Positions 19,948 through 28,918 of a stretch of DNA of 64,000 nucleotides are shown piece by piece. The number at the start of each line of letters is the position of its first letter. Within the stretch, counting starts at the first letter, position 1. The notes beneath the pieces were generated by a model that saw only the letters and a list, made by a program, of their open reading frames with translations, searched no databases and had not been told where the DNA came from. The translations under genes were made by a program, and so were the position numbers. This DNA is from Caballeronia turbans (GTDB lineage: Bacteria; Pseudomonadota; Gammaproteobacteria; Burkholderiales; Burkholderiaceae), in the NCBI GenBank assembly GCA_001544655.2, contig FCOD02000012.1:1-64000 (forward strand), given 5' to 3'.

Positions 19948-20983
19948 CTTGTGATGTTCCTCTGAGTGAGCCAATGTTCAACGTGCCTTCTCGCTCATCC
20001 TTTTGCTGGCCTTCGCCGATGGACGACGGCGCGGCGTCCGGGTTCCGGTCGGGAAGCTCGTCGAGCAAATCGCTGGACGGCACGAAGAACAGGCCGCCCG
20101 TGACCGCGCGGCTGTAGTCGAGCAGCCGGTCATAGTTGCCCGGTGGCCTGCCGACGAACATGTTCTCCATCATCTGTTCGATCGGCGCGGGCGTGCGCGC
20201 ATAGCCGATGAAATACGTGCCAAACTCCTTCGATCCCGGCCGGCCGAAAGCCATGTTGTGCCGCAGGATCTTCACTTCCTTGCCGTTCTCGTCGATCGTC
20301 GTGAGCGAACTGTGCGAGCAGGAAGGCTTGATCGATTCGTCGAGCTCGACATCGGATAACTTTTCGCGTCCGATGATTCGCTCCTGCTGTTCGACGGTGA
20401 GGCCGTTCCATGCATCCAGGTTATGCAAATACTTCTGCACGATCACATAGCTGCCGCCGGCGAACTCGGGATCTTCTTCGTCGATGATCGTGTAATGCGC
20501 AGCGCTCTTGCCCGTCGGATTTTCGGTGCCGTCGACGAAGCCCACCATGTCGCGCAAATCGAAGTAGCGAAAGCCATGCACTTCATCGACGACCGTGACT
20601 GCATCGCCCAGCTTGTTTAGCATTTGCGATGCAAGCTCGAAGCATAGGTCCATGTGATCGGCGCGGATATGCAGGAGGATGTCGCCGGGCGTTGCAATCG
20701 CGCGGCGATCGCCCTGGCCGAACTCGCGAAACGGATGCAGCGATGCGGGACGCGGTGCGCCGAAGAGAAGGTCCCACGCATCGGCGCCGAAGCCGCATAC
20801 GCATGACAGGTTCGCGGCAGGCGCACGCGTGGCGACCGCGCGCACCAGCGCCGCGATATCGCCGCACCATGAGCGCACGACATCGGCTTTGTCTTTGCCG
20901 CGGGCCACGGTCGCGACGATGAAGATCGCGCTTCGGGAAATCGGATTACAGACGGCTTGTGGTTCGGGTGTGTTGTTGGGCAT
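19940..20983 (-). CDS. Dye-decolorising (DyP) haem peroxidase, encapsulin cargo
   Basis: 347 residues. The DyP signature GFVDGTENP holds the catalytic Asp (D151), the probable proximal haem ligand is H242 (LRHNMAFG), and GTYFIGYARTP is the distal region. The C-terminal tail after about residue 315 is low-complexity and ends with GTLNIGSLRG (333-342), which matches the encapsulin cargo-loading peptide pattern (G-S/T-L-x-I-G-S-L-K/R-G). It oxidises substrates with hydrogen peroxide and is expected inside the encapsulin shell. It is first in a two-gene operon and overlaps the shell gene by 8 bases. The start has only a weak ribosome binding site. Confidence 0.95.
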   Translation of the reverse strand: MPNNTPEPQAVCNPISRSAIFIVATVARGKDKADVVRSWCGDIAALVRAVATRAPAANLSCVCGFGADAWDLLFGAPRPASLHPFREFGQGDRRAIATPGDILLHIRADHMDLCFELASQMLNKLGDAVTVVDEVHGFRYFDLRDMVGFVDGTENPTGKSAAHYTIIDEEDPEFAGGSYVIVQKYLHNLDAWNGLTVEQQERIIGREKLSDVELDESIKPSCSHSSLTTIDENGKEVKILRHNMAFGRPGSKEFGTYFIGYARTPAPIEQMMENMFVGRPPGNYDRLLDYSRAVTGGLFFVPSSDLLDELPDRNPDAAPSSIGEGQQKDEREGTLNIGSLRGTSQDE

Positions 20984-21035
20984 CTGAAGAGTTCGATTGC
21001 GTGAGGCGGTTGGTCAAAACGATTTGCAAGTCACG

Positions 21036-21067
21036 GCGCGCGTCGCTTTTTGAAAAGCGACGCGCGC
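21036..21067. other. Strong hairpin between the hypothetical gene and the DyP operon
   Basis: GCGCGCGTCGCTTTT (21036-21050) pairs with AAAAGCGACGCGCGC (21053-21067), a perfect 15-bp stem with a tiny loop. There is no U-run on either side. It lies downstream of the 21127-21450 gene and upstream of DyP, so it could end the first transcript or shape the 5' leader of the second. Confidence 0.6.
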
Positions 21068-21126
21068 AGGATCCCAGCGGAGGCACCGGCGCCTTGGAAA
21101 AGAAGCATCCGGCTCGAGCGAATGTC

Positions 21127-21450
21127 TTATCGACCGGGCGTAAAGGTGTGCCCGGAAAGTCGTTCCGTTTCGGTGGTGAACCATGTTTGGGCGTGCCGGC
21201 GCGTGGCAACCCAGGAATGATGGGCGCGGTCGTCGAGGTGCTGCCTGATCACGCGCCGGGCCCGTTCGATGCCGTCGCGTATCGCCTCGTCCGGTGTGCG
21301 CCATTCCGGTTGCACGGTCTCGGGCCAGGGAGCGAGCACGGGCTTGCCATCGCGATTCACCGACAAGTCCGCGACCCATGCGCCGCGTTCGTTGCGTCGC
21401 GCCGCAACCGAGATTTCGAATCCCGCATAGACGTCAAAGGCAGATTCCAT
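21127..21450 (-). CDS. Small hypothetical protein (DUF6566/CV_2116-like)
   Basis: 107 residues from ATG at 21450, with GGAGG 5 bases upstream. It is soluble, with a short N-terminal strand pattern (YAGFEISVAARR) and a helical C-terminal half (DEAIRDGIERARRVIRQHLD). It resembles small Burkholderia proteins annotated DUF6566 or CV_2116-like, a recollection I could not check. No catalytic motif is visible. It lies on the same strand as the DyP-encapsulin pair but is separated from it by a strong hairpin, so co-transcription is doubtful. Confidence 0.7.
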   Translation of the reverse strand: MESAFDVYAGFEISVAARRNERGAWVADLSVNRDGKPVLAPWPETVQPEWRTPDEAIRDGIERARRVIRQHLDDRAHHSWVATRRHAQTWFTTETERLSGHTFTPGR

Positions 21451-21662
21451 CTGGTCCTCCGATGCGGATCAAGGCTGCGATAAAGGCAACCTGAAGATTT
21501 ATACGATTATATGCTCACGTATTCCACGCGCTTTGAGCGAAAGCAGTGGACTGACGATACACCAACTCGATGCAACGAACACTTCACAAGGCATGGCTTT
21601 GTAACATCAGGCCGAGCGCGACGCTGTGATCCTTAGCATCCTTTTGACTGACAGGAGCGACT

Positions 21663-22388
21663 GTGAAACTGACCGACTTCGACACACTGACGTTCGACTG
21701 CTACGGCACGCTGATCGACTGGGAAACGGGAATTTTCGAAGGACTGCGCCCGTTGCTGGAGCGCGTAGCGCCCGCATTGACGCGCGATCAGGTTCTGGAA
21801 GCCCATGCGCGTCACGAGTCATCGCAACAGAAGTACACGCCGGGCAAACGCTATCAGGCGCTTCTGGCCATCGTCTATAAGCGGCTGGCCGAAGAGTGGG
21901 GCGTGCCCTTCACTCAGGAAGAATGCATTGCCTATGGTCGCTCGATTCGCGAATGGCCCGCCTTCGCGGATTCCGCCGATGCGCTCCGATATCTGAAGCA
22001 GCATTACAAACTCGTGATCCTGTCGAATGTCGATAACGAAAGCTTCGCCCATAGCAACGCAAGACTACAGGTGGATTTCGACGCGATCATTACGGCGGAG
22101 GATGTCGGATCGTACAAGCCTTCGCCGCGCAATTTCGAATACATGCTGGAAAAGCTAGGCGCACGCGGTATCCGGAAGGAAAAGATTCTGCACACGGCCG
22201 AAAGCCTTTTCCACGATCACAAACCCGCGAACGGTTTCGGTCTTGCGTCGTGCTGGATCTATCGCCGTCATTCAAAGCCCGGCTTCGGCGCGACGATGGA
22301 CCCAGGTTCTCAGCCGAGAATCGACTTCCGCTTCAACAGCATGGCCGAACTGGCGGACGCGCATCGCGAGGCGCTGCACGGAAAGTAA
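21663..22388 (+). CDS. HAD-superfamily hydrolase, haloacid dehalogenase type II-like
   Basis: 241 residues. HAD motif I is FDCYGTLIDW with nucleophile D12. The type II dehalogenase-like cap follows. Motif II is LVILSNVDN, motif III is the SYKPSPRNF lysine, and motif IV is near LFHDHKPAN. The second Asp of many phosphatases (DxD) is replaced by Tyr (DCY), as in L-2-haloacid dehalogenases. Family members dehalogenate 2-haloacids or hydrolyse small phosphate esters, and the substrate cannot be read here. It is monocistronic, followed by a hairpin at 22404-22432. Confidence 0.88.
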   Translation: MKLTDFDTLTFDCYGTLIDWETGIFEGLRPLLERVAPALTRDQVLEAHARHESSQQKYTPGKRYQALLAIVYKRLAEEWGVPFTQEECIAYGRSIREWPAFADSADALRYLKQHYKLVILSNVDNESFAHSNARLQVDFDAIITAEDVGSYKPSPRNFEYMLEKLGARGIRKEKILHTAESLFHDHKPANGFGLASCWIYRRHSKPGFGATMDPGSQPRIDFRFNSMAELADAHREALHGK

Positions 22389-22403
22389 CGTCATCGCTAG
22401 GGA

Positions 22404-22432
22404 TCGGCACGGCGCGATATAGCGCGTGCCGA
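22404..22432 (+). terminator. Probable terminator hairpin after the HAD gene
   Basis: TCGGCAC (22404-22410) pairs with GTGCCGA (22426-22432), with an inner GCGC/GCGC extension and a one-base bulge. It is followed by AT-rich DNA but no clean T-run, so termination is likely but not certain. Confidence 0.55.
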
Positions 22433-22722
22433 ATCGAATAAATCGGAAGACTAACTATTATTCGTTTCTCACGCAACTAACTGTCTCTCATTCGCGCCGC
22501 CTTCAAACGGAATATGTCATCGCCACAATTCGGCCAGTCATGCGACGAGCCGCCAAAAGACGGCGACTTGCCGCTAAAATTCGAAGATTTTCGCTAGCGT
22601 TTCATTTTCTTGTCGTCAAGGCGGCAACAATGCCTATACTCGGAGCTATCCCGTGCCCGTGACCGTCGGCATAATGTGGACCATCAAATGAATATCGCAA
22701 TACGATCGGCAACCGCAAACAT
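22433..22722. other. AT-rich intergenic region, promoter of the TetR gene
   Basis: About 290 bases lead up to the TetR start. It is lower in GC than its surroundings. I see no gene and no clear palindromic operator. Confidence 0.4.
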
Positions 22723-23358
22723 ATGAGCGAACAACGAGCAAAACGAGACCCGGAAGGCACGCGACGGCGCATTCTCGAAGCCGCCACCGAGCAATTCACG
22801 AAATTCGGCCTCGCGGGCGCGCGGGTCGACGCCATCGCCACGGCGGCGGGCACGAACGAGCGCATGCTTTACTACTACTTCGCAAGCAAGGAAGGGCTGT
22901 ACGTCGCCGTGCTCGAATCGATGTACGCGCAATTCGCGCAGCGGGAGCAAAGCCTCGAACTCACCGCCATGCAGCCGGCCGATGCGATCCGCGAGCTGGC
23001 GCAGTCCATCTGGGCGCATTTGCGGGAAAACCCGCAATGGCTGAGCCTCATCAATAATGAAAATCTGCACGAAGGACGCTATCTGGAGCGTTCGAACCAC
23101 TTGCGCGAGACCATCTCGCCGGTGGTCGACCTGCTGCGCGTCACGCTCGAGCGTGGCGCGGCAGCGGGGCAGTTCCGTCAGGGCGTCGATCCGCTGGACT
23201 TCTACGTGACGCTGGTTGGCATGGGCTACTACATCGTGTCCAACCGCTTCACTATCGATATGTTCACGGGCCGGAATTACGTCGAGCAACGCCATCAGGC
23301 GTCGATTTCCGCCATGCATCTCGACATGTTGCTCGCGTACCTGCGTCCGGTGAACTAG
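22723..23358 (+). CDS. TetR-family transcriptional regulator
   Basis: 211 residues. The N-terminal helix-turn-helix runs from about 15 to 60 (ILEAATEQFTKFGLAGARV, then AGTNERMLYYYFASKEGLY). The C-terminal all-helical ligand domain matches the TetR_C type often next to transport or catabolic genes (the FYVTLVGMGYYIVSNRFTID region). It converges on the tartrate dehydratase beta gene with only 15 bases between them. Its targets are unknown. Given the separate LysR regulator of the tartrate genes, it may control something unlinked or itself. Confidence 0.9.
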   Translation: MSEQRAKRDPEGTRRRILEAATEQFTKFGLAGARVDAIATAAGTNERMLYYYFASKEGLYVAVLESMYAQFAQREQSLELTAMQPADAIRELAQSIWAHLRENPQWLSLINNENLHEGRYLERSNHLRETISPVVDLLRVTLERGAAAGQFRQGVDPLDFYVTLVGMGYYIVSNRFTIDMFTGRNYVEQRHQASISAMHLDMLLAYLRPVN

Positions 23359-23373
23359 GCGGCGGCGCGCGGC

Positions 23374-23982
23374 TTACCTGATGAAGCCGAGCTGCGCGCT
23401 GATCCTGTCGAGAACGGGCTTCTTCTTTTCGTTGAACGCGGCCTTGTTCTGCTGAATCAGGTTGTTGCCCTTCGTGTCGATGGAAATGATCAACGGCCCG
23501 AATTCGCGGACGCGATTGATCCACAGGGTTTCGGGCATGCCGAGATCCTGCCACTCCGCGCCTTCGATTTCCTCGACCAGCGTCGCTGCCAGCACTGCGC
23601 AGCCGCCGGGAAAAATGGCGTGCACCGCCTTGTGCTCCTCACATCCCGCAGCCGTTTCAGGGCCCATTCCGCCTTTGCCGACGATCAGCTTCACGCCGGT
23701 CTGCTCGATGAACTCGCGCTCGAACTTCTCCATCCGCATGCTCGTCGTCGGGCCGATGGACACCATTTCGAAACTGCCGTCGTCCTTCTTCCGGACGATC
23801 GGACCCGCGTGAAAGATCGCACCGCCTTCGAGATCGACAGGCAGTTGCCGGCCCTGTTCGATCAGTCGCCTATGCGCGACATCGCGGCACGTCACGAGCC
23901 GGCCCGTCAGATAGACGACATCGCCGACCTGGAGATCCTCGAGATCTTCGCTCTTGATGGGGGTCGTCAGAATCTTTTTCAC
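23374..23982 (-). CDS. ttdB: L(+)-tartrate dehydratase beta subunit
   Basis: 202 residues, the usual TtdB length. It is a fumarate hydratase class I C-terminal domain, with [38 protein letters not shown] and GGCAVLAA motifs. With TtdA it dehydrates tartrate to oxaloacetate in the cytoplasm. It starts at GTG (23982-23980), overlapping the TtdA stop as GTGA, so translation is probably coupled. The pathway links to the MFS transporter and the ttuC enzyme nearby. A fumarase-type paralogue with another hydroxy-acid substrate is the main alternative. Confidence 0.9.
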   Translation of the reverse strand: MKKILTTPIKSEDLEDLQVGDVVYLTGRLVTCRDVAHRRLIEQGRQLPVDLEGGAIFHAGPIVRKKDDGSFEMVSIGPTTSMRMEKFEREFIEQTGVKLIVGKGGMGPETAAGCEEHKAVHAIFPGGCAVLAATLVEEIEGAEWQDLGMPETLWINRVREFGPLIISIDTKGNNLIQQNKAAFNEKKKPVLDRISAQLGFIR

Positions 23983-24878
23983 AGCACCACTCCTTCGTGG
24001 GAAAGGATTTCATAGGACAGGTCGGCATGAATGCGGATCTTGCCGCGCCGGTGCGCCCAGCAGCCGGTATTGATGGCGACGCCGATGGTCGATGGATGAC
24101 GCGCCGACGACTCGATGTTGACGCCCATCACGCTGTTATTGCCCTTCAGGCCTTGCGGGCCGATGCCGATCTCGTTGAGTCCGTCCTCCAGCAATTGCTC
24201 CATCAGCGCGGCGCGGGGGTTGTCGCTCTTCGAATCGACCGGCCGCAGGATCGCCAGCTTGGACAGGCGCGCCGCGGTCTCGACCGAAGTCGACACGCCG
24301 ATGCCGACCAGCAGCGGCGGACACGCATTGACGCCGCGCTCCGTGATCACATCCATCACGAATTCGGCCACACCTTCGTAGCCCTGTCCCGGCATCAGCA
24401 CCTTGGCCGCACCGGGCAGCGTGCAACCGCCGCCGGCCATGTAGACGTCGATGGTGCAGCTATCCTTTTCCGGGACGATGCGCCAGTCCAGCCACGGAAT
24501 CTGTGTGCCCGTGTTGGTGCCGGTGTTCTTTTCGTCGAACGTCTCGACGGCGTTGTGGCGCAGCGGCCCCATCCGCGTGGCGCCCGCGGTGGCTTCGCGC
24601 AGGATTTCCTCCAGCTCGCCGAGCAGCGGAAAGTTCGCGCCGGCCTCGACGAAATACTGAATGACGCCGGTGTCCTGGCAGCTCGGGCGATCCAGCTTGT
24701 CGGCCGCTTCCTGATTGCCGTCCATCGAGTCGTAGATCGACTTGGCGAGCGGATTGGTTTCCAGCGTGCGCAACTCGGCGAGCTTTGCCGTCACGTCGCG
24801 GGGCAGACGCTTGCCGATATAGGCGGTGAATTTGGCCATCGTGTCCGTCACGGACTGAATGGCGAGTTCCTTATCCAT
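23979..24878 (-). CDS. ttdA: L(+)-tartrate dehydratase alpha subunit, [4Fe-4S]
   Basis: 299 residues from ATG at 24878 with AGAGGA upstream, close to the E. coli TtdA length; an ATG at 24896 is less well placed. It is a fumarate hydratase class I N-terminal domain. Three conserved Cys likely ligate the cluster: C67 (RPSCQDTG), the Cys of [11 protein letters not shown], and that of [10 protein letters not shown]. The stretch MPGQGYEG is typical of the tartrate branch. It acts with TtdB and lies 45 bases downstream of the MFS gene, in the same operon. Confidence 0.92.
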   Translation of the reverse strand: MDKELAIQSVTDTMAKFTAYIGKRLPRDVTAKLAELRTLETNPLAKSIYDSMDGNQEAADKLDRPSCQDTGVIQYFVEAGANFPLLGELEEILREATAGATRMGPLRHNAVETFDEKNTGTNTGTQIPWLDWRIVPEKDSCTIDVYMAGGGCTLPGAAKVLMPGQGYEGVAEFVMDVITERGVNACPPLLVGIGVSTSVETAARLSKLAILRPVDSKSDNPRAALMEQLLEDGLNEIGIGPQGLKGNNSVMGVNIESSARHPSTIGVAINTGCWAHRRGKIRIHADLSYEILSHEGVVL

Positions 24879-24923
24879 GTTGCATTCCTCTGACAACGTA
24901 ACGAGATTGGGGGAGGCGTGTTT

Positions 24924-26228
24924 TCAATGCGCGGCCGCATTGCCGGGCGCGACCGGCGATTTCTGCGTGCGGGCCAGCAAGAGCGTGAGCACGGCGGAGA
25001 GCATGAGCAGGCCCGCCACGAAATAGAGTCCGCCGGTGAAGCTGCCGGTCTGATCTTTCACCCAGCCGATCATCGCCGGGCCGGCGAAGCCGCCGAGATT
25101 GCCGATCGAATTGATGGTGGCGATGCCCGTCGCGGCCGCGGCACCCGAGAGGAACATCGTCGGCATGGTCCACAGGGGCGGCTTCGCGCAACTGATGCCG
25201 ATATTCACGAGCGTCAGCGCGGCGATGAGCCCGACGACGCTGTTGGCCATAGCCGCCACCACGAGGCCGATCGCCGCCGCCACGCACGCCAGCACGACGT
25301 GCCAGGTGCGCTCGCCGGTGCGGTCGGAATGGCGCGACCAGAAGATCATCGCGACTACGGACACGATCGGCGGAATCGCGTTGAGCAGGCCTGTCGTCAT
25401 CGACGAAACGCCGAGTTGCCTGATGATCTGGGGCGCCCAGATGCCGAGCGTGTAGAGGCCCGCCGACGTGCCGAAGTAGATCAGCGACAAAGCCAGCACA
25501 CGCGGATTCGCAAGGCCGCTGATGATGCCGTGCGCGGCGCCCGCCGTGGCTCTGCTCGCGGTTTCCGCATTCATCACGTTGACGAGCCATGCGCGCTCGT
25601 CGTCCTTCAGCCACTTCGCCTTTTCGGGCCTGTCGGTCATGTAGAAGAACACGACGACACCCAGAATGAGCGCGGGCACGGCTTCGAGAATGAACATCCA
25701 TTGCCAGCCGCGCAGACCCATCACGCCGTTCATTTCGAGCAAAGCGGCGGAGAGCGGCGAGCCGAGCGCCGTGGAGATCGGCGCGGCGGCCATGAAGAAT
25801 GCCGTCACGCCCGCCCGATGCCGCGCTGGAAACCAGTAGCTGAGATACAGGATGATGCCGGGGAAGAAACCCGCTTCCGCCGCGCCGAGCAGAAAACGTA
25901 TGACGTAGAAGCTGGTCGGCCCTTCGACGAAGGCCATCGCCGCGGAAATGACGCCCCACGTGACCATCACGCGGGCTATCCACAGTCGCGCGCCGACCTT
26001 GTGAAGAATGATGTTGGAGGGCACTTCGAACATGAAGTAGCCCCAGAAGAAGATGCCGGCGCCGAAGCCGAGCATCGAGGCGGTGAAGCCCAGGTCCGTC
26101 TTCATCGTGAGCGACGCGAAGCCGATGTTGACCCGGTCGATATAAGCGACGAAGTACAGCAGCATGATGAACGGCACGATGCGCCAGGTGATCCTGCGCA
26201 GGGTGCGTTTTTCCAGATCGATATCCAT
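24924..26228 (-). CDS. MFS transporter, ACS family, probable tartrate transporter (TtuB-like)
   Basis: 434 residues from ATG at 26228 (MDIDLEKRTLRR), with AGGAG about 8 bases upstream; the longer frame to 26303 has no such site. It has twelve predicted membrane helices and the ACS motif YIDRVNIGFASLTM, with FEVPSNIILHKVGARLWI following, as in the other ACS transporter at 7500-8825. It is first in the operon with ttdAB and divergent from a LysR gene. The substrate is inferred from the dehydratase neighbours. Confidence 0.9.
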   Translation of the reverse strand: MDIDLEKRTLRRITWRIVPFIMLLYFVAYIDRVNIGFASLTMKTDLGFTASMLGFGAGIFFWGYFMFEVPSNIILHKVGARLWIARVMVTWGVISAAMAFVEGPTSFYVIRFLLGAAEAGFFPGIILYLSYWFPARHRAGVTAFFMAAAPISTALGSPLSAALLEMNGVMGLRGWQWMFILEAVPALILGVVVFFYMTDRPEKAKWLKDDERAWLVNVMNAETASRATAGAAHGIISGLANPRVLALSLIYFGTSAGLYTLGIWAPQIIRQLGVSSMTTGLLNAIPPIVSVVAMIFWSRHSDRTGERTWHVVLACVAAAIGLVVAAMANSVVGLIAALTLVNIGISCAKPPLWTMPTMFLSGAAAATGIATINSIGNLGGFAGPAMIGWVKDQTGSFTGGLYFVAGLLMLSAVLTLLLARTQKSPVAPGNAAAH

Positions 26229-26370
26229 CGAATGTCTCCTTGATTCCGATGACCAGTCGAATGTCTTAGCCGTCTTTTGCGGCCTTGCTCTAGTCGGAAC
26301 CAAGGTTAAAACCGATGGAATCGCGTATGAATCGATCTAGACTAAATACATCCTTGCAAAAAAATCACGA

Positions 26371-27294
26371 ATGAACATGGACTCGGAACTGGGCTTCTTC
26401 TGCCTGCTCGTGAAGCAGGGCAGTCTGGCCGCCACCGCGCGCGAGTTGAACCTCACGCCGCCCGCGGTTTCCCGCCGGCTTTCGGCGATGGAAGATCGTC
26501 TGGGCGTGCGCCTTCTCAACCGCACGACGCGGCGGATCAGCCTGACGAGCGAGGGCGAGGTCTATTTCGCGAATGCGCAGCGCATCCTGAGCGACATCGA
26601 CGACATGGAACAGCTCGTTTCCAGCAGCCGGGCCGCGCCGAAAGGACTGCTGCGGGTGAATGCGCCGCTGGGATTCGGGCGCTCGTATATCGGTCCGTCG
26701 ATCTCGCTGTTCAGCCAGCGTTTTCCCGATGTCGAAGTGCAGTTGCATCTCACCGACCGGCCCATCGGCCTGCCCGACGAGAGCATCGACGTGTCCGTGC
26801 GTTTCGGCGAGATGCCGGATTCGCGACTCATCGCGAAGAAGATCGCGTCCAACCGGCGGCTGCTGGTGTCGTCGCCGGGTTATCTCCGTGGCGCGGGCGA
26901 ACCCGCTCATCCGCATGACCTGACGCATCATCAGTGCATCGTGCTGCGGCAGAACGAATCCGCCTATGGCAACTGGCGCCTGAGCCGCGGCGGGCGCACG
27001 GAGACGATCAAGGTGCACGGCAAGCTGAGCACCAACGACGGCGAAGTGGCGCTCAACTGGGCGCTGGAAGGACACGGCATTCTTATGCGCGCGGAATGGG
27101 ACGTCGCCAAATACCTTCGCAGCGGTCGTCTGGTGCAGGTCCTGAGCGACTACGACACGCCGCCCGCCGACGTCTACGCCGTCTATCCGGAACGCCTGAA
27201 TCTCTCGGCCAAGGTCGCGTGCTTCGTCGATCACCTGCGCGACTATCTGGGCCAGCATGCCGACGGCCCGACGCGCGTCAGTTCGAACTGGTAG
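26371..27294 (+). CDS. LysR-family regulator of the tartrate genes
   Basis: 307 residues. The N-terminal helix-turn-helix covers about 1-60 (GSLAATARELNLTPPAVSRRLSAMEDRLGVRLLNRTTRR, quoted in part), followed by a periplasmic-binding-protein-like effector domain at about 90-295. It is divergent from the MFS-ttdAB operon across 142 bases and followed by ttuC 104 bases further on the same strand, the classic LysR layout. The effector is probably tartrate or a product, by inference. Confidence 0.92.
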   Translation: MNMDSELGFFCLLVKQGSLAATARELNLTPPAVSRRLSAMEDRLGVRLLNRTTRRISLTSEGEVYFANAQRILSDIDDMEQLVSSSRAAPKGLLRVNAPLGFGRSYIGPSISLFSQRFPDVEVQLHLTDRPIGLPDESIDVSVRFGEMPDSRLIAKKIASNRRLLVSSPGYLRGAGEPAHPHDLTHHQCIVLRQNESAYGNWRLSRGGRTETIKVHGKLSTNDGEVALNWALEGHGILMRAEWDVAKYLRSGRLVQVLSDYDTPPADVYAVYPERLNLSAKVACFVDHLRDYLGQHADGPTRVSSNW

Positions 27295-27398
27295 TCCTCA
27301 TTCGTGCACAAAACTTAATAATGCTTTAAGTTTCGCGCCGGTTTCCGCGCCCGGATGTGAGTAAAGTCCGGTGACATACCCATCTGGAGGACGGAGAC

Positions 27399-28484
27399 AT
27401 GAAGACCTATCGCATCGCGACCATTCCTGGCGACGGCATCGGCAAGGAGGTCGTGCCCGCTGGCCGTCAAGTGCTGGAGGCGCTGGCACGCAGCACGCAT
27501 GATTTTGCATTCCAGTTCGAGAATTTCGACTGGGGCGCGGACTACTACCGCGAGCACGGCGTGATGATGCCCGCCGATGGCCTCGACGCCCTTCGCGACA
27601 AGGACGCGATCCTATTCGGCTCGGCGGGCGACCCGGACGTGCCCGATCACATCACGCTGTGGGGCCTGCGTCTGAAGATCTGCCAGGGGCTCGACCAGTA
27701 CGCCAACGTGCGTCCGACGCGCATCCTGCCGGGCATCGACGCGCCGCTCAAGCGCTGCAAGCCGGAGGACCTGAACTGGGTGATCGTGCGCGAAAACTCG
27801 GAAGGCGAATATTCGGGCGTCGGCGGCCGCGTGCATCAGGGCCATCCGATCGAGACCGCGACCGATGTTTCGATCCTCACGCGCGCCGGTGTCGAACGCA
27901 TCATGCGTTTTGCATTCAAACTCGCGCAGGCGCGTCCGCGCAAGCTGCTGACGGTCATCACGAAGAGCAACGCGCAGCGTCACGCGATGGTCATGTGGGA
28001 CGAGATTGCCGGCGAAATCGCGAAAGAATTTCCCGACGTCAAATGGGACAAGGAACTGGTCGACGCATCGACCGCGCGCATGGTCAACCGTCCCGAGTCG
28101 CTCGATACGATCGTCGCCACGAACCTTCATGCCGATATTCTCAGCGACCTCGCCGCCGCGCTCGCGGGCAGCCTCGGCATCGCGCCGACTGGCAACATCG
28201 ATCCGGAGCGCCGCTATCCGTCGATGTTCGAGCCGATTCACGGTTCCGCCTTCGACATCATGGGCCACGGCCTGGCGAATCCGGTCGGCACGTTCTGGTC
28301 GGTGGTGATGCTGCTGGAACATCTCGGCGAATTCGACGCCGCGAAACGCGTGATGCAGGCGATCGAAGCCGTGACCTCCGACAAGTCGCTGCACACGCGC
28401 GACCTCGGCGGCGTCGCGACGACCGCGCAAGTGACCGATGCCGTGTGCGCGCTGATCGGCACGAGAGCGGCTCACGCCGCCTGA
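27399..28484 (+). CDS. ttuC: Tartrate dehydrogenase/decarboxylase, D-malate dehydrogenase type
   Basis: 361 residues, a beta-decarboxylating isocitrate/isopropylmalate dehydrogenase family member. The N-terminus IATIPGDGIGKEVVPAG and the motifs DAILFGSAGDP, VRENSEGEYSG, TKSNAQRHAMVMWDE, NLHADILSDL and FEPIHGSAFDIMG are all TtuC/DmlA hallmarks. It is an NAD+-dependent, divalent-metal enzyme that acts on tartrate or D-malate in the cytoplasm. An AGGA lies about 8-10 bases before the ATG. It lies 104 bases after the LysR gene on the same strand. DmlA (D-malate) is the alternative assignment; both activities occur in this family. Confidence 0.93.
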   Translation: MKTYRIATIPGDGIGKEVVPAGRQVLEALARSTHDFAFQFENFDWGADYYREHGVMMPADGLDALRDKDAILFGSAGDPDVPDHITLWGLRLKICQGLDQYANVRPTRILPGIDAPLKRCKPEDLNWVIVRENSEGEYSGVGGRVHQGHPIETATDVSILTRAGVERIMRFAFKLAQARPRKLLTVITKSNAQRHAMVMWDEIAGEIAKEFPDVKWDKELVDASTARMVNRPESLDTIVATNLHADILSDLAAALAGSLGIAPTGNIDPERRYPSMFEPIHGSAFDIMGHGLANPVGTFWSVVMLLEHLGEFDAAKRVMQAIEAVTSDKSLHTRDLGGVATTAQVTDAVCALIGTRAAHAA

Positions 28485-28616
28485 AAGGAGCCGGGGCCGC
28501 GAGCAGAACGCGCAGACGGACGGGGCCCGACTCACGAAGTACCGCTACCCCTTCGAAGCCGGCGCTAGCCGGAGTAAACTGTTTTTGCGGTGTGCTTGCC
28601 GCGAAAGGAGGTTGCG

Positions 28617-28781
28617 ATGAGATTCGCCGACATGTTCAAGCGCCCGAAACGCGGCGCCACGGCTGCTCACACCGGTGACGCGGAGCCTCACCACGAGGAC
28701 CACGCGAAGTCGGTGCAGAAGCAGGCGCGCAAGCTGTGGGACGCGATCGGACGCAATCGCCATAAGAGCGCGAAGTGGTAG
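28617..28781 (+). CDS. Small basic hypothetical protein
   Basis: 54 residues from ATG at 28617, preceded by AAAGGAGG 5 bases upstream, a near-perfect ribosome binding site that fixes the start. It is rich in Lys, Arg and His (MFKRPKRGATAAHTGDAEPHHEDH) with no hydrophobic segment. I know no family. The strong binding site and the strong terminator right after it (28791-28817) support a genuine small gene. Confidence 0.7.
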   Translation: MRFADMFKRPKRGATAAHTGDAEPHHEDHAKSVQKQARKLWDAIGRNRHKSAKW

Positions 28782-28790
28782 TAGCAAGGC

Positions 28791-28817
28791 GGGCCCGGGA
28801 ACGAAAGTCCCGGGCCC
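28791..28817 (+). terminator. Strong hairpin terminator after the small basic gene
   Basis: GGGCCCGGGA (28791-28800) pairs with TCCCGGGCCC (28808-28817), a perfect 10-bp stem with a 7-base loop. No long T-run follows, but the stem alone is very stable. Confidence 0.7.
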
Positions 28818-28918
28818 GAAACGTCTTCAGGCTTTTAGCGCCCTCACCACGACACGCCGACTTTACTCTTGCGTAAAACCCGCGATATAAAGGGATTACT
28901 CTTGAATTAAAGTCAACG

